Source: a bacterium
GTDB taxonomy: Bacteria > Myxococcota_A > Polyangia > Nannocystales > Nannocystaceae
Assembly: GCA_024742475.1 (NCBI GenBank)
Contig: JANSYI010000020.1
Span: 1 to 64,000, forward strand
DNA length: 64,000 bases
Reading direction: 5' to 3'
Position 1 is the stretch's first letter. Each line of letters opens with the position of its first letter. Below are positions 38,590-47,810 of this stretch, in pieces. Below the pieces are notes generated by a model. That model searched no databases. It was not told the DNA's origin and worked only from the letters and a program-made list of their open reading frames with translations. Both the position numbers and the translations under genes were made by a program.

Positions 38590-39540
38590 ATGAAGAAATC
38601 GTGGATTTTCAATAGTTTGCTCGCCGCTGCCCTGCTCTCGACCGGCTGTGACTCCGACTCCGACGGCTCGGGAAACTCCGCCGGCGGGACCAGCGGTGAA
38701 GACCCCGAGACGCCGGACGACCCCGACGGTCCCATCACGCCGGACCCCGATCCCGACCCCGACACGCTCGGCGGCTCATCGACGGGCGAGGACCCCGACC
38801 CAGAGCCCGACGACACCGACGACTGCAGCTTCATCGAGTGCGACACCGACTCCAGCGACACGATCGACACGGCATGCGACCTCTGGGCGCAAGACTGCCC
38901 GGTCGGCGAGAAGTGCATGCCGTGGGCAAACGATGGGGGCTCCGCGTGGAACGATGCTCGCTGCACTCCGCTCGACTCAGCACCGGGCCAGCCCGGTGAT
39001 GCCTGTACGGTAGAAGGCAGCGGCGTCTCCGGCATCGACAGCTGCGACATCGGCTCGATGTGTTGGAACGTCGATGAAGAGAACAACGGGGTCTGTCAGT
39101 CTCTGTGCCAAGGCACGCCCGACAACTCCCTCTGCGACAACCCGGCGGAGGCGTGCGTTCCCTTCAACGATGGTGCCCTGCCGCTGTGCGTTCAGCAGTG
39201 CGACCCCTTGCTCGGGTGTTCCGATGGCGAGGGCTGCTACCCCGCCGACGGAGGGTTCGTCTGCGTCCCCGACGCGTCGGGGCCGGACCTCGGCGGCTAC
39301 GCCGACCCTTGCGAGTTCGTCAACGCGTGCGATCCCGGTCTGCTGTGCGCGAACGCTGGGGTCGTCCCCGGATGCACGGGCAGCGCTGGTTGCTGTACCA
39401 ACTACTGCGATCTCTCCGGGGACGAGCCGGCCGCCGACTGCGGCGGTGTCAGCGATGGACAAGAGTGCATCTCAGCGTTCCCCGAGGGCATGGTCATGCC
39501 GGGCCTCGAGGACACGGGCATCTGCGCCATCCCAGAGTAG
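38590..39540 (+). CDS. Cys-rich surface lipoprotein, paralogue of the one at 28.3 kb
   Basis: A 316-residue lipoprotein (LLAAALLSTGC) with an Asp/Pro/Glu-rich linker (about 25-80: DPETPDDPDGPITPDPDPD) instead of the Ser/Thr linker of its paralogue. The disulfide-rich domain shares CDLWAQDCPVGEKCMPWA, DGGSAWNDARC, VEGSGVSGIDSCDIGSMCWN, GCYPADGGFVCVPDASG and CDPGLLCAN with the 28313-29371 product. No catalytic motif is seen. ATG 38590 follows AAGGAACCGGAAG, a good ribosome binding site, and the AT-rich operator region is directly upstream. Confidence 0.85.
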   Translation: MKKSWIFNSLLAAALLSTGCDSDSDGSGNSAGGTSGEDPETPDDPDGPITPDPDPDPDTLGGSSTGEDPDPEPDDTDDCSFIECDTDSSDTIDTACDLWAQDCPVGEKCMPWANDGGSAWNDARCTPLDSAPGQPGDACTVEGSGVSGIDSCDIGSMCWNVDEENNGVCQSLCQGTPDNSLCDNPAEACVPFNDGALPLCVQQCDPLLGCSDGEGCYPADGGFVCVPDASGPDLGGYADPCEFVNACDPGLLCANAGVVPGCTGSAGCCTNYCDLSGDEPAADCGGVSDGQECISAFPEGMVMPGLEDTGICAIPE

Positions 39541-39552
39541 CGCGGTGGCCGC

Positions 39553-41229
39553 TCAGAGCCGGATCGTCACCTTGGCGTACGGCTCGGCCACAAAGACCTT
39601 CTTCTCGCCGTTGATGCGCAGCTTCAGCAGACCGGCGAGGGGGGCCGTGAACTCGCTGCGGTCACCCGAGGGGATGCCGAACTCCTCTTGGAGGTCTTCA
39701 CCCGAGACGAGCACGTCGACGTAGCCCGAGCCGGCGTTGTGAAGGACGATGACCGGCTCGGGGTCGGCGCGGAACTCGACCTCGGGCGGGTATGCCACGG
39801 CAAGCTCGCGGTCGAGCCGGGCCAGCTCGGTCCCCAACCAGGGCGCGATGAACAGCTTGTCCTTGTCGGAGGCCGCCATCGCGAGCTTCACCCAGGCAAG
39901 CTCGGCCTTGGCCTCTGCGTAGCGGTTGATCTGGTCGCCGGGGTACATCACCAGCGCCTTGGCGCCCAGCGCAGCCTTGCGCTCCTTCTTGGAGAGGCCC
40001 TCGACGGGCGACTTGGCGAGCACCATCGCCGCGACGAGGTGTCCTTCGGGCACCTCCCCGTACTTGGCTTGAACGTCGGCCAGCGCGGTGCGAGCGGCGT
40101 CGACCTCCCCCATCTCGACCAGCTCCCGCACGCGCAGAGCCGCCACGATGCCTCGGGTGGTCTCGAGCCCGTAGGTGCCCTCGGGGACGCCGCTGAGCGA
40201 CTGGAGCGCTTTTTGGGAGCCCACCGACTCCGAGATTGCAATGACCCGCTGCAGCTTGAGCGACCAATCGTCGGGGCGAATCTCGATGGCCTTCTTGAAG
40301 GCCCAGTCGGCGTTCTTGCTCTTGCCGTCGTTGAGCAGCGCCGTGCCCCGGTTGGCGTAGATCCGGGCAACACGCGCGTTGACGGTCTCGACCTGTTCGG
40401 CGTTGAGCGCCCTGCCGTCCTTGCGGGCGAGCATGGCCTCGAAGCGGGCCAGCGCGAGCTCGCCGTCGACTTTGTCGAGCAGGTGGTCGGCCACCTCGAG
40501 CTCGAGCGCGAACAGCGGGGCTGGGGCTTCGTTGGCCAGCTCGAGCGCCCGAACCTGGTCGGCCATCGGCACGTCGCTGGTCCTCAGCGCGTGGTCGAAC
40601 AGCTCCTGGCGAAGCCGGACGAACTTCGCCGCGGAGCCCGAGTCGGCGTCGATCATCTGCGGCACGGCGCGCTGCAGCGCCAACACGGCGTCACCGCGTG
40701 CGTTCAGAGCGATGTGCGCGCGGACGATCGACAGCGCGACGGCCGGCTGGGGCCGAACCTCTTGCGCCTCGGAGTATCCCTTCAGCGCAGCCTGCCAGTT
40801 GCCGGCACCTGCGGCAGCATCGGCCTCTGCGAGAATGACGACGAGCTCGAGCCGGTTGCACGTGGGGCACTCGCCGGCCTTGCGCGCACCATCGATGGCG
40901 ATGCGAGCATCCTTGACTCGGCCTTGCTCCCGAAGCAGGCGAACCAACCCGGTGAGCGCGGGCGCGTAGACCCCGTCGACGGTGAGCGCCTCACGGTAGA
41001 GCCGCTCGGCCTTCTCCTTGCTCTTGGGCTCCTCGGCCTCGGCCCGGTCGACGTACATCTGCGCCAGCTCCTCTCGAGCCGTCACCTCCATGTCGCGCTC
41101 GGCCATCGCCTCTTCGTAGAGCTCTCGCGCCTCCTCGTACTCGCCGAGACCGCGGGCGTCGCGAGCCTTGTCGAGGACGGTGGCGCATCCAGCCAGCGCG
41201 ATGGCCAGCAGCAACGGGAGCTTCCGCAT
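39553..41229 (-). CDS. TPR-repeat lipoprotein
   Basis: A 558-residue lipoprotein (IALAGC, lipid Cys15) built mostly of TPR-like helical pairs (about 20-440: LGEYEEARELYEEAMAERD, GNWQAALKGYSEAQEVRPQ, KNADWAFKKAIEIRPDDWS). A C-terminal beta domain of about 110 residues reads PEPVIVLHNAGSGYVDVLV and FTAPLAGLLKLRINGEKKV. It is likely a periplasmic scaffold. ATG 41229 begins the signal peptide, and TATTGC, a near -10 hexamer, is 6 nt upstream. An alpha/beta-hydrolase gene precedes it on the same strand, 49 bases away. Confidence 0.85.
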   Translation of the reverse strand: MRKLPLLLAIALAGCATVLDKARDARGLGEYEEARELYEEAMAERDMEVTAREELAQMYVDRAEAEEPKSKEKAERLYREALTVDGVYAPALTGLVRLLREQGRVKDARIAIDGARKAGECPTCNRLELVVILAEADAAAGAGNWQAALKGYSEAQEVRPQPAVALSIVRAHIALNARGDAVLALQRAVPQMIDADSGSAAKFVRLRQELFDHALRTSDVPMADQVRALELANEAPAPLFALELEVADHLLDKVDGELALARFEAMLARKDGRALNAEQVETVNARVARIYANRGTALLNDGKSKNADWAFKKAIEIRPDDWSLKLQRVIAISESVGSQKALQSLSGVPEGTYGLETTRGIVAALRVRELVEMGEVDAARTALADVQAKYGEVPEGHLVAAMVLAKSPVEGLSKKERKAALGAKALVMYPGDQINRYAEAKAELAWVKLAMAASDKDKLFIAPWLGTELARLDRELAVAYPPEVEFRADPEPVIVLHNAGSGYVDVLVSGEDLQEEFGIPSGDRSEFTAPLAGLLKLRINGEKKVFVAEPYAKVTIRL

Positions 41230-41278
41230 TGCGCAGCAATAGCGCACGCCCCGAGGGTCTGACAACGGGCGGGGGACC

Positions 41279-42037
41279 TCAGGCCCGCGCGAGATTCGCC
41301 GCACGAAGGAATCGAGCGAGCGCCAGCCACGGCTGTGGTCCCGAGGGCGGGCAGTCGTTGTGGCCCGCGTCGTAGAGGTGGAGCTCGGCATCGTGCGCTG
41401 CCGCGACCAGTCGGTGGGCGTGCGAGACGGGGATCAGCGCGTCGTCGCGGCCGTGCACGATGAATGTGGGCGCCCGCACGTCGCGGAGGGCGGCCAGGTT
41501 GTCGAAGCGATCCGGGACCAGGAATCCGGGGAATCCGAAGCGTCGCGCCACGTCGGGAACGCTGGTGAACGTGGACCACAGCACCAGCGCCGCCGGGTCG
41601 ACGTGGCGAGAGAGCGCACACACCACTCCACCACCGATCGACCGCCCGTGCAGGATGGCTCGGTCGCTCACTTCGGGCCGGCGTTGGACTCGGTCGAGGA
41701 ACCATCGACAGTCGTCGACGATCGTCCGCTGGCTCGGCCACCCCGCGCTACGACCGTAGCCGCGATACTCGGGGAGCAGCACCGCGATGCCCAGCTCGAG
41801 GTAGGGGGCGAGCGCGTCGGGCCAGTGCTCGATGAGTTCGCCATTGCCGTGCGCGAACAGCACGACGGGCGAGGGGGTCTCGAGCGAAGCCCCGGGGGCA
41901 GGCATGAACCACGCCTCGACCTCCCCGCCGCGCACGGTTCGCGCCAGCCTCTGCACGCCGTCGAAATGGCGAAGGGCGTCGGGTTCGGCCGAGAGGGCGT
42001 GGCGGGGGAAGAGGATGCGCCGCCGCAGGCCGAACAC
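41279..42037 (-). CDS. alpha/beta-hydrolase, BAAT/YqiA-like
   Basis: A 252-residue cytosolic or membrane-associated hydrolase. The oxyanion segment FAHGNGELIEHW, nucleophile Ser133 in HGRSIGGG, Asp199 in VHGRDDALIPV and His226 in DAGHNDCPP form a complete triad. The YRGYGRSAGWPS motif places it with YfhR/ABHD13-like hydrolases. Start GTG 42037 is supported by TAAGGT exactly 6 nt upstream. Substrate unknown. Confidence 0.85.
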   Translation of the reverse strand: MFGLRRRILFPRHALSAEPDALRHFDGVQRLARTVRGGEVEAWFMPAPGASLETPSPVVLFAHGNGELIEHWPDALAPYLELGIAVLLPEYRGYGRSAGWPSQRTIVDDCRWFLDRVQRRPEVSDRAILHGRSIGGGVVCALSRHVDPAALVLWSTFTSVPDVARRFGFPGFLVPDRFDNLAALRDVRAPTFIVHGRDDALIPVSHAHRLVAAAHDAELHLYDAGHNDCPPSGPQPWLALARFLRAANLARA

Positions 42038-42043
42038 GGCTTC

Positions 42044-42049
42044 ACCTTA
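42044..42049 (-). promoter_or_regulatory. leaderless-type -10 box (TAAGGT)
   Basis: TAAGGT on the minus strand, 6 nt before GTG 42037 of the alpha/beta-hydrolase gene. Confidence 0.5.
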
Positions 42050-42116
42050 CCTCGCTCTGCGCAGCGCCCAAAGTGTCATCGCTTGCGGTCAGACCGCCGC
42101 GTACTAGGTCCCCTCC

Positions 42117-42839
42117 ATGTTCGGTCTCTCCGTCGGTGACCTCGGTCGCCTCAAGGACTTCGCCTCGCCCTCGTTCTTCGAGGTGCTCCCGGCCCGAGCG
42201 CTGTGGACCGAAGGCCGCAAACTCCTGGCCAGCCGGCGAGACCGCGAGGGCTTCGACGCGCTGCTCGAGCAGCTTCGCCCCATCGCCAGTGGTCCACCGG
42301 TCGGGGTCGAGCTCGTCGATCAGCTCGGTGAATCGAGCGACGAGCTGGGTCCGCGCGCGCGAGGGGCATCCGTCCTGGCGCTGTATTTCGCCCAGCTCGC
42401 GCATCTGGACGCGGCCGCGCTCGACCTGCGGCACGCGCACTTCCGCGGGTCACCCACTGCGCTGCTTTGGGCGCCGCAGCCTCTGTTCGCGCGCTGGTCT
42501 CCCGAGTTCATCGAGGGAATTCGCGACCTGTACGCCGGCTTCTATCGCGACGACGACGCTCGGTTTCACGGCGCGGCGGAACGTCTGAAGCTCACCCCTG
42601 CGCTCGATCTGTTCGTCAAACACTTCGGCGAGGGCGACCAGCGGAACGTGACGTTCGAGATGGAGACGTTCAAGGACAGCTTTCACGCCATCTTCGTGCG
42701 TTGCAAGGACGCCGGTGAGACACTCGACCCGGGCTTCATCGGCCTGGGCATCATGCTGAGCACGCTGTACGAACACCTCTCGACGCTCGGCGTCCCTCTC
42801 GATGTTCGCGCCGCGTTCGAGGCAGCATGGCCGAGCTAG
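42117..42839 (+). CDS. hypothetical protein coupled to the NAD(P)-binding protein gene
   Basis: A 240-residue, mostly helical protein (LRRFDAL-type helices; FEMETFKDSFHAIFVRCKD near the C-terminus) with a single cysteine and no signal peptide or membrane span. No family is recognised. It overlaps the next gene by 13 bases, so the two are translationally coupled. A TACTAG hexamer ends 9 nt before ATG 42117. Confidence 0.72.
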   Translation: MFGLSVGDLGRLKDFASPSFFEVLPARALWTEGRKLLASRRDREGFDALLEQLRPIASGPPVGVELVDQLGESSDELGPRARGASVLALYFAQLAHLDAAALDLRHAHFRGSPTALLWAPQPLFARWSPEFIEGIRDLYAGFYRDDDARFHGAAERLKLTPALDLFVKHFGEGDQRNVTFEMETFKDSFHAIFVRCKDAGETLDPGFIGLGIMLSTLYEHLSTLGVPLDVRAAFEAAWPS

Positions 42840-44272
42840 CGCGCAGGCCCGTGGTTGCGGTCACGGGCGCGTCGGGCTACGTCGGGCGCGCGTTCGTCGA
42901 GCGCTATCGCGACCGCTACGAGATCGTCGGGCTGAGCCGGTCCGAACGCGAGGTAGACCCCAACCACGGTCCCGATCGCTGGCGCGAGTGCGATCTTTAC
43001 AACCTCAGGCAGGTCGAAGAGGCGCTCGAGGGCTGCGACGCCGCGGTCTACTTGGTGCACTCGATGAGCCCTTCGGCGCGCCTGACCCAGGCCAACTTTG
43101 CCGACCTCGACCTCATCCTGGCCGACAACTTCAGCCGCGGCGCTGCCAAGGCCGGCGTCGAGCACATCCTCTACGTCGGAGGCCTCGTCCCCGAGGACGG
43201 CAGCGAGGTCTCGGACCACCTCGCCAGCCGCAAGGAAGTCGAAGCAGCGCTGGCCTTTCACGGCGTGCCTGCCACCACGCTGCGTGCCGGCCTCGTCGTC
43301 GGCTCGAAGGGCTCGTCGTTCCAGATGCTTCGTCGGCTGGTCTCGCGGCTGCCCGTCATGCTGTGTCCGGCCTGGACGCGAACCCCAACCAACCCGATCG
43401 CGCTCGAAGACCTGATCAGCCTGCTCGGGGCCTGCATCGACGACCCCGAGGTTCACGGCAAGACCTGGGACATCGGCGGTCCAACGAACACCACCTACGT
43501 GCAGATGATCGCCGACGTCGCGAGGCTTCAAGGGCTTCGGCGTGTCCTCATCCCCGTCCGGTGGTTCAGCCCCGGCCTGTCGCGGCTGTGGGTCTCGCTC
43601 ATCACCGGCTTTCCGCGCGCGCTGGTCTCCCCCCTGGTGTACAGCCTCAAGCACCGCATGGTCCCCAAGGATCGAGCGCTTCAGGCCCACTTCGGAATGG
43701 AGGGCATCGTCTGGCAAGACGCCGCACGAGCGGCGCTGGCCGAGTCGGACGTCAAAGCGCCGAAGCTTCCGGGGACCCGAGCGCTGCGGCGCGTCGCAAA
43801 GCAAGACTACCGTGCCGAGAGCACCGTGCGCTCGGTGCAGCGGCTTCCCCTGCCGCACGGTGCGGACGCGTCCTGGGTCGCCACCGAGTACCTGCGGTGG
43901 CTCCCAGACTTCATGCGGCCGCTGCTGTCGACCCAGCGCGAAGACGACCGCGTCGACATCAAGTTCCGGTTCATGCGCCGTCCTCTGCTGACGCTGTGCT
44001 TCGTACCCGATCGGAGCACCGAAGACCGCGCGTTGTTCCGCGTGGAGGGTGGCCTGCTCGCCGCGGGGCCGGCTCGCGGCCGGCTCGAGTTTCGCGTCGC
44101 CCCCAACGGTGAAGAGCTCCTCGCCGCCATTCACGAGTTCGTGCCCCGGCTGCCCTGGTACCTCTACGTCGTGACGCAAGCGCTGGCCCACCTGTTCGTG
44201 ATGCGTCGCTTCGCCGCCCACCTGCGGCGGATGGAACCGCCCGCCAAGGGTCCGCTGCCGCTCGCGCCGTAG
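42827..44272 (+). CDS. NAD(P)-binding epimerase/dehydrogenase with C-terminal DUF2867-like region
   Basis: A 481-residue protein. The N-terminal SDR-type Rossmann domain has VTGASGYVGRAF (13-24), VYLVHSM and YVGGLVP, as in atypical SDRs that lack the YxxxK catalytic pair. A C-terminal region of about 170 residues (after ALRRVAKQDYRAES) matches the general shape of DUF2867, ending in an amphipathic LPWYLYVVTQALAHLFV segment. It is likely an oxidoreductase-like or regulatory protein; the substrate is unknown. The start overlaps the upstream hypothetical gene by 13 bases. Confidence 0.8.
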   Translation: MAELARRPVVAVTGASGYVGRAFVERYRDRYEIVGLSRSEREVDPNHGPDRWRECDLYNLRQVEEALEGCDAAVYLVHSMSPSARLTQANFADLDLILADNFSRGAAKAGVEHILYVGGLVPEDGSEVSDHLASRKEVEAALAFHGVPATTLRAGLVVGSKGSSFQMLRRLVSRLPVMLCPAWTRTPTNPIALEDLISLLGACIDDPEVHGKTWDIGGPTNTTYVQMIADVARLQGLRRVLIPVRWFSPGLSRLWVSLITGFPRALVSPLVYSLKHRMVPKDRALQAHFGMEGIVWQDAARAALAESDVKAPKLPGTRALRRVAKQDYRAESTVRSVQRLPLPHGADASWVATEYLRWLPDFMRPLLSTQREDDRVDIKFRFMRRPLLTLCFVPDRSTEDRALFRVEGGLLAAGPARGRLEFRVAPNGEELLAAIHEFVPRLPWYLYVVTQALAHLFVMRRFAAHLRRMEPPAKGPLPLAP

Positions 44273-44306
44273 GAGACGGCGCGGCCGCTCCGCCGTCCGC
44301 ACGCGG

Positions 44307-44312
44307 TATACT
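44307..44312 (+). promoter_or_regulatory. leaderless-type -10 box (TATACT)
   Basis: TATACT ends 9 nt before ATG 44322 of the Uma2-family gene, with no ribosome binding site between. Confidence 0.45.
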
Positions 44313-44321
44313 CGCGCTTGC

Positions 44322-44867
44322 ATGAGCGAAGTGCATCGGGACGGCGGACGCGTCACCGTCGAGGACTTCCTCGGGCGGGATCACGACGACGATCGGGTCC
44401 GCGAGCTCGTCGACGGCGTGGTCGTCGCCATGGCCCCGCCCTCCGCCGTGCACGGGCGCATTCAGCTCAACGTTGGCGCAGCGCTCCACCAGCAGCTCGT
44501 TGCGCCGTGTGCCGCCTTCGTCGAGTACGGGGTCAAGCTACCCGGGGACGAGCATCACTACTTTCAAGCCGACCTCGCCATCGTTTGTGAACCGCTGGGC
44601 GATGCCCCGATCGGGCCGGAGCCCACCGCGTTGATAGAGGTCGTGTCTCCGTCTTCGGTGACCCGCGACCGGGGTCTGAAAGTCGATGCGTACCGCCGGC
44701 TTCCGACATGCCAGTGCATCCTCTTGGTGCACACCGACCGACGCCGCATCGAGCACTGGATACGGGACGAGAATCATTGGCGGGTGCAGGACCACATCGG
44801 CGGAGAGCTCAGCGTCTGCGGGGCCCGGCTCGAGCTCGACGCGGTCTACGAAGGCACGGGCCTGTAG
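44322..44867 (+). CDS. Uma2-family (DUF820) putative endonuclease
   Basis: A 181-residue protein of the Uma2/DUF820 family, a PD-(D/E)xK nuclease fold common in cyanobacteria and myxobacteria. The core is readable: RELVDGVVVAMAPPSAVHGRI, FQADLAIV (Asp), TALIEVVSPSS (Glu), and Lys in DRGLKVDAYRRLP. Biological role is unknown; members are often suspected of mobile-element or defence functions. The gene ends two bases before the convergent Suc_Fer-like gene. Confidence 0.85.
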   Translation: MSEVHRDGGRVTVEDFLGRDHDDDRVRELVDGVVVAMAPPSAVHGRIQLNVGAALHQQLVAPCAAFVEYGVKLPGDEHHYFQADLAIVCEPLGDAPIGPEPTALIEVVSPSSVTRDRGLKVDAYRRLPTCQCILLVHTDRRRIEHWIRDENHWRVQDHIGGELSVCGARLELDAVYEGTGL

Positions 44868-44869
44868 CC

Positions 44870-45793
44870 CTACACGGCCGTCAGCGACACCTGAAACCAC
44901 CCACGAATGGGCTCGGGGTCCTTGCCGCAGCTCGGGGGCGCGTCGCCACCGACGTCTCGCTTGTCGACGACCACGTCGAACGTGCCGCGAGGGGACATGA
45001 CACGCACCCTGGTGCCAACATCGCCGGCCGTCTCGGAGGCGGGGGTGAACCCATCGAGCGCCATCTCGCCCAGGTGCGCCTGCACGAAGTGAACGGCCGC
45101 CTGCGCGGGCCCACTCCAGCAGCTGCGACCTCGCATGAGCGTCAGGTCGTGCACGCGACCCTGCCCGTGGTTGCGCACCATCGGCGCCACATCACGGGCA
45201 GTCACGCGCCCGTAGCAGAGGCCCCAGGGGAGGCACAGCAGCGTAGCAGCGTAGCGATGCCCGCCCAGATGCGAGGTCTGCCACGCCTCGACGCCCTCGG
45301 CTGCCATGGCCGCCTCGTAGACGGGCACCCCGAACTTGGCACAGCAGCGGTCGCGCTTGCCGTGCACGCACACCCAGACCATGGGCGCTTCGGCCTCGCG
45401 CCAGCCGTTGGGGACGCGACCTGCGCGCGCCTGTTCGAGTGCGTCCGCGAGCTCGAGGTCGGCGACGTCGGCGATGGATACCGCCTCGCGCCGAAAGACG
45501 CGGCAAATGCCAACCTCGGTGAGCCCGAGGACCACCGCGAAGTCTCCGGAGCGCTCGCAGCTCGGGCGCCGCAGCGCCTGCGGCCGGAAGCCTGGGATCT
45601 CCCGCGTCCACGCGGCGAGGCGCTCACGCACCCGTTCGGGGACCGTCGCGCAGTCGAAGGCGTTGCGTGGCCAGGTGCCACGCACCTCGACCCCCAGCCA
45701 CACCGACGTGCCTGGCGAGGCGGTCCCGAGCATGGGCTCTTGGCCCGCGATGGACGCCTCGGCACAGAAGTCAGACGAAACCGGCAGGCCCAT
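44870..45793 (-). CDS. sucrase/ferredoxin-like (Suc_Fer) protein
   Basis: A 307-residue protein of the Suc_Fer-like family. It has CVHGKRDRCCAKFGVPVY and WQTSHLGGHRYAATLLCLPW followed by GLCYGRV. The Cys and His residues of these motifs are those proposed to hold a thioredoxin-like 2Fe-2S cluster. Cellular role is unclear in bacteria. ATG 45793 has TAGCGT nine bases upstream. It is divergent from glmS. Confidence 0.85.
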   Translation of the reverse strand: MGLPVSSDFCAEASIAGQEPMLGTASPGTSVWLGVEVRGTWPRNAFDCATVPERVRERLAAWTREIPGFRPQALRRPSCERSGDFAVVLGLTEVGICRVFRREAVSIADVADLELADALEQARAGRVPNGWREAEAPMVWVCVHGKRDRCCAKFGVPVYEAAMAAEGVEAWQTSHLGGHRYAATLLCLPWGLCYGRVTARDVAPMVRNHGQGRVHDLTLMRGRSCWSGPAQAAVHFVQAHLGEMALDGFTPASETAGDVGTRVRVMSPRGTFDVVVDKRDVGGDAPPSCGKDPEPIRGWFQVSLTAV

Positions 45794-45802
45794 GACGGCA
45801 GA

Positions 45803-45808
45803 ACGCTA
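45803..45808 (-). promoter_or_regulatory. leaderless-type -10 box (TAGCGT)
   Basis: TAGCGT on the minus strand, 9 nt before ATG 45793 of the Suc_Fer-like gene. Confidence 0.4.
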
Positions 45809-45829
45809 GCAGCCGCGGAGGGAATAATC

Positions 45830-45859
45830 TTGGGGATTGGCGCATCCGGGGGCTATACG
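45830..45859 (+). promoter_or_regulatory. candidate promoter of glmS
   Basis: TTGGGG (45830-45835), an 18-base spacer and TATACG (45854-45859), ending 12 nt before the glmS ATG. The leader would be only about 6 bases, leaving no room for a glmS ribozyme. Confidence 0.4.
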
Positions 45860-45871
45860 AGGGATCAGACC

Positions 45872-47698
45872 ATGTGCGGCATCGTCGGTTACATCGGTGC
45901 GAGCCAAGCGGCGCCCATCCTCCTCGAGGGGCTGCGCAAGCTCGAGTATCGCGGCTACGACTCGGCGGGCGTCGCCATCTTGGGCGGCGCGACCCCGGGC
46001 ACGCAGATCGCACGATGTGAAGGCAAGCTCGCCAACCTGCGTGAGCGCGTCGCCAACGAGCCGCTCGAGGGCACCACGGGCATCGGACACACTCGGTGGG
46101 CCACGCACGGCCGCCCCACCGAGTCCAACGCGCACCCCCATCGGCAGGGCAAGGTCAGCGTCGTCCACAACGGCATCATCGAAAACCATATGGCGCTGCG
46201 ACGGTCGCTTCAGGACCAGGGCTGCACCTTCGACTCCGAGACCGACACCGAAATCTTCGCCCACCTCATCGAGCGCAAGATGGCCGACGCGGGCTCGCTG
46301 CGCGAGGCGGTCTCCGCTGCGCTCGCCGAGGTCGAGGGCACGTGGGCGCTCGCCGTGGCCCACGACGACACGCCCGGCGAGCTGGTCGCCGCTGCGAAGA
46401 ACGCTCCGCTCATGGTCGGCATCGGTGAAGGCGAGATGTTCATCGCCTCCGACGTCGTCGCGATGCTCGACCACACGCGCATCGTCGCCGACCTTCTCGA
46501 TGGCGACATCGCGCACCTGACCGCCGGCGGCTTCACCATGCACGACGCCGAGGGCAACGCCGTCGAGCGTCCACGTCGTACGATCGACTGGAACCCGATC
46601 GCCGCCGAGAAGCAGGGCTACAAGCACTTCATGCTCAAGGAGATTCACGAGCAGCCGCGCGTGCTCTCCGACTCGATGTCCGGACGCGTCTCCGTCGTCG
46701 AGCCCGACATCATCCTCGACGGCCTCGAGCTCGACGTGTCGGCGTTCGACCGCATCATCATCTTGGCCTGCGGTACGTCCTGGCACGCAGCGCTGTGCGG
46801 CAAGTACCTCATCGAGTCCCTCGCCCGCATCCCGGTCGAGGTCGACCTGGCCAGCGAGTTTCGCTACCGCGATCCGATCGTCTCCGACCGCGACCTGACC
46901 ATCGCCATCTCGCAGTCGGGCGAGACCGCCGACACCCTCGCGGCGCTTCGAGAAGCCAAGCGACGCGGCGCCGCGACGATGGCGATCTGCAACGTGGTCG
47001 GCTCGACGATCGCGCGCGCCGCCGATCAGGTCATCTACACGCACGCCGGGCCCGAGGTCAGCGTCGCGTCCACCAAGGCGTTCACCAGTCAGCTCGTCGT
47101 CCTGAGCCTGTTCGCGCTCAAGCTCGGCAAACTCTCGGGCAAGCTCGATGACGACGGCCTTCGCACCATGCTCGAGAGCCTCAGCTCGCTGCCCGAGGCG
47201 ATGAACCGATTGCTGGGCCAGCTCGCCGGCATGCGGACCATCGCGCGTCGCTACAGCGGCGCCCGTGACTTCCTCTTCTTGGGGCGCGGACTCGGCTTCC
47301 CCGTCGCGCTCGAGGGCGCCCTCAAGCTCAAGGAGATCTCGTACATTCACGCCGAAGGCTACGCCTCCGGCGAGATGAAGCACGGTCCGATCGCGCTGGT
47401 CGACGACGACGTCCCGATCGTCGTCATCGCGCTGCGAGGGCCGGGCTACGACAAGGTCGTCAGCAACCTCGAAGAGGTGCGAGCGCGGGGCGGCAAGATC
47501 ATCGCCCTGGCGACCGTCGGAGACTCCGAGATCGCCGACATCGCCCACGACGTCGTGCTCGTCCCCGACGTGCACGAGCTCTTCCAGCCGATCGTCGCCA
47601 GCGTGCCGCTGCAGCTGTTCGCCTATCACGTCGCCGACCTCAAGGGCACCGACGTGGACCAGCCGCGCAACCTCGCCAAGTCCGTCACGGTCGAGTAG
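45872..47698 (+). CDS. glmS: glutamine-fructose-6-phosphate aminotransferase
   Basis: A 608-residue enzyme making glucosamine-6-phosphate, the first step of amino-sugar supply for peptidoglycan and LPS. Met is followed by nucleophile Cys2 (MCGIVGYIG). The N-terminal glutaminase (about 2-220) has HTRWATHG and HNGIIEN. Two SIS domains follow (ACGTSWHA; ISQSGETADT; STKAFTSQ; and EISYIHAEGYASGEMKHGP), ending with PRNLAKSVTVE, the canonical C-terminus. ATG 45872 is fixed by Cys2. It is a single-gene unit, divergent from the Suc_Fer-like gene. Confidence 0.97.
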   Translation: MCGIVGYIGASQAAPILLEGLRKLEYRGYDSAGVAILGGATPGTQIARCEGKLANLRERVANEPLEGTTGIGHTRWATHGRPTESNAHPHRQGKVSVVHNGIIENHMALRRSLQDQGCTFDSETDTEIFAHLIERKMADAGSLREAVSAALAEVEGTWALAVAHDDTPGELVAAAKNAPLMVGIGEGEMFIASDVVAMLDHTRIVADLLDGDIAHLTAGGFTMHDAEGNAVERPRRTIDWNPIAAEKQGYKHFMLKEIHEQPRVLSDSMSGRVSVVEPDIILDGLELDVSAFDRIIILACGTSWHAALCGKYLIESLARIPVEVDLASEFRYRDPIVSDRDLTIAISQSGETADTLAALREAKRRGAATMAICNVVGSTIARAADQVIYTHAGPEVSVASTKAFTSQLVVLSLFALKLGKLSGKLDDDGLRTMLESLSSLPEAMNRLLGQLAGMRTIARRYSGARDFLFLGRGLGFPVALEGALKLKEISYIHAEGYASGEMKHGPIALVDDDVPIVVIALRGPGYDKVVSNLEEVRARGGKIIALATVGDSEIADIAHDVVLVPDVHELFQPIVASVPLQLFAYHVADLKGTDVDQPRNLAKSVTVE

Positions 47699-47796
47699 AC
47701 GCATCCGGCTGCTGGGCACGCTCGCCGTTTCAGGCGCCCCGGACCTGGCGCATTCGGCGCTTGAACGCGGCCGACGCACCACCAACGTCCGCTTGG

Positions 47797-47802
47797 TACC
47801 AT
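47797..47802 (+). promoter_or_regulatory. leaderless-type -10 box (TACCAT)
   Basis: TACCAT ends 8 nt before ATG 47811 of the kinase gene. The same hexamer serves the small lipoprotein gene at 16585. Confidence 0.5.
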
Positions 47803-47810
47803 GCACGCGG

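Noticed and set aside
44708..45871. open frame extending glmS upstream by about 390 codons
   Set aside because: GlmS must start at Met-Cys because Cys2 is the nucleophile after Met removal; the extension is antisense to the Suc_Fer-like gene.
45860..45871. glmS ribozyme or riboswitch upstream of glmS
   Set aside because: Only about 80 bases separate the divergent starts, and the candidate promoter leaves a leader of a few bases; no ribozyme core is seen.
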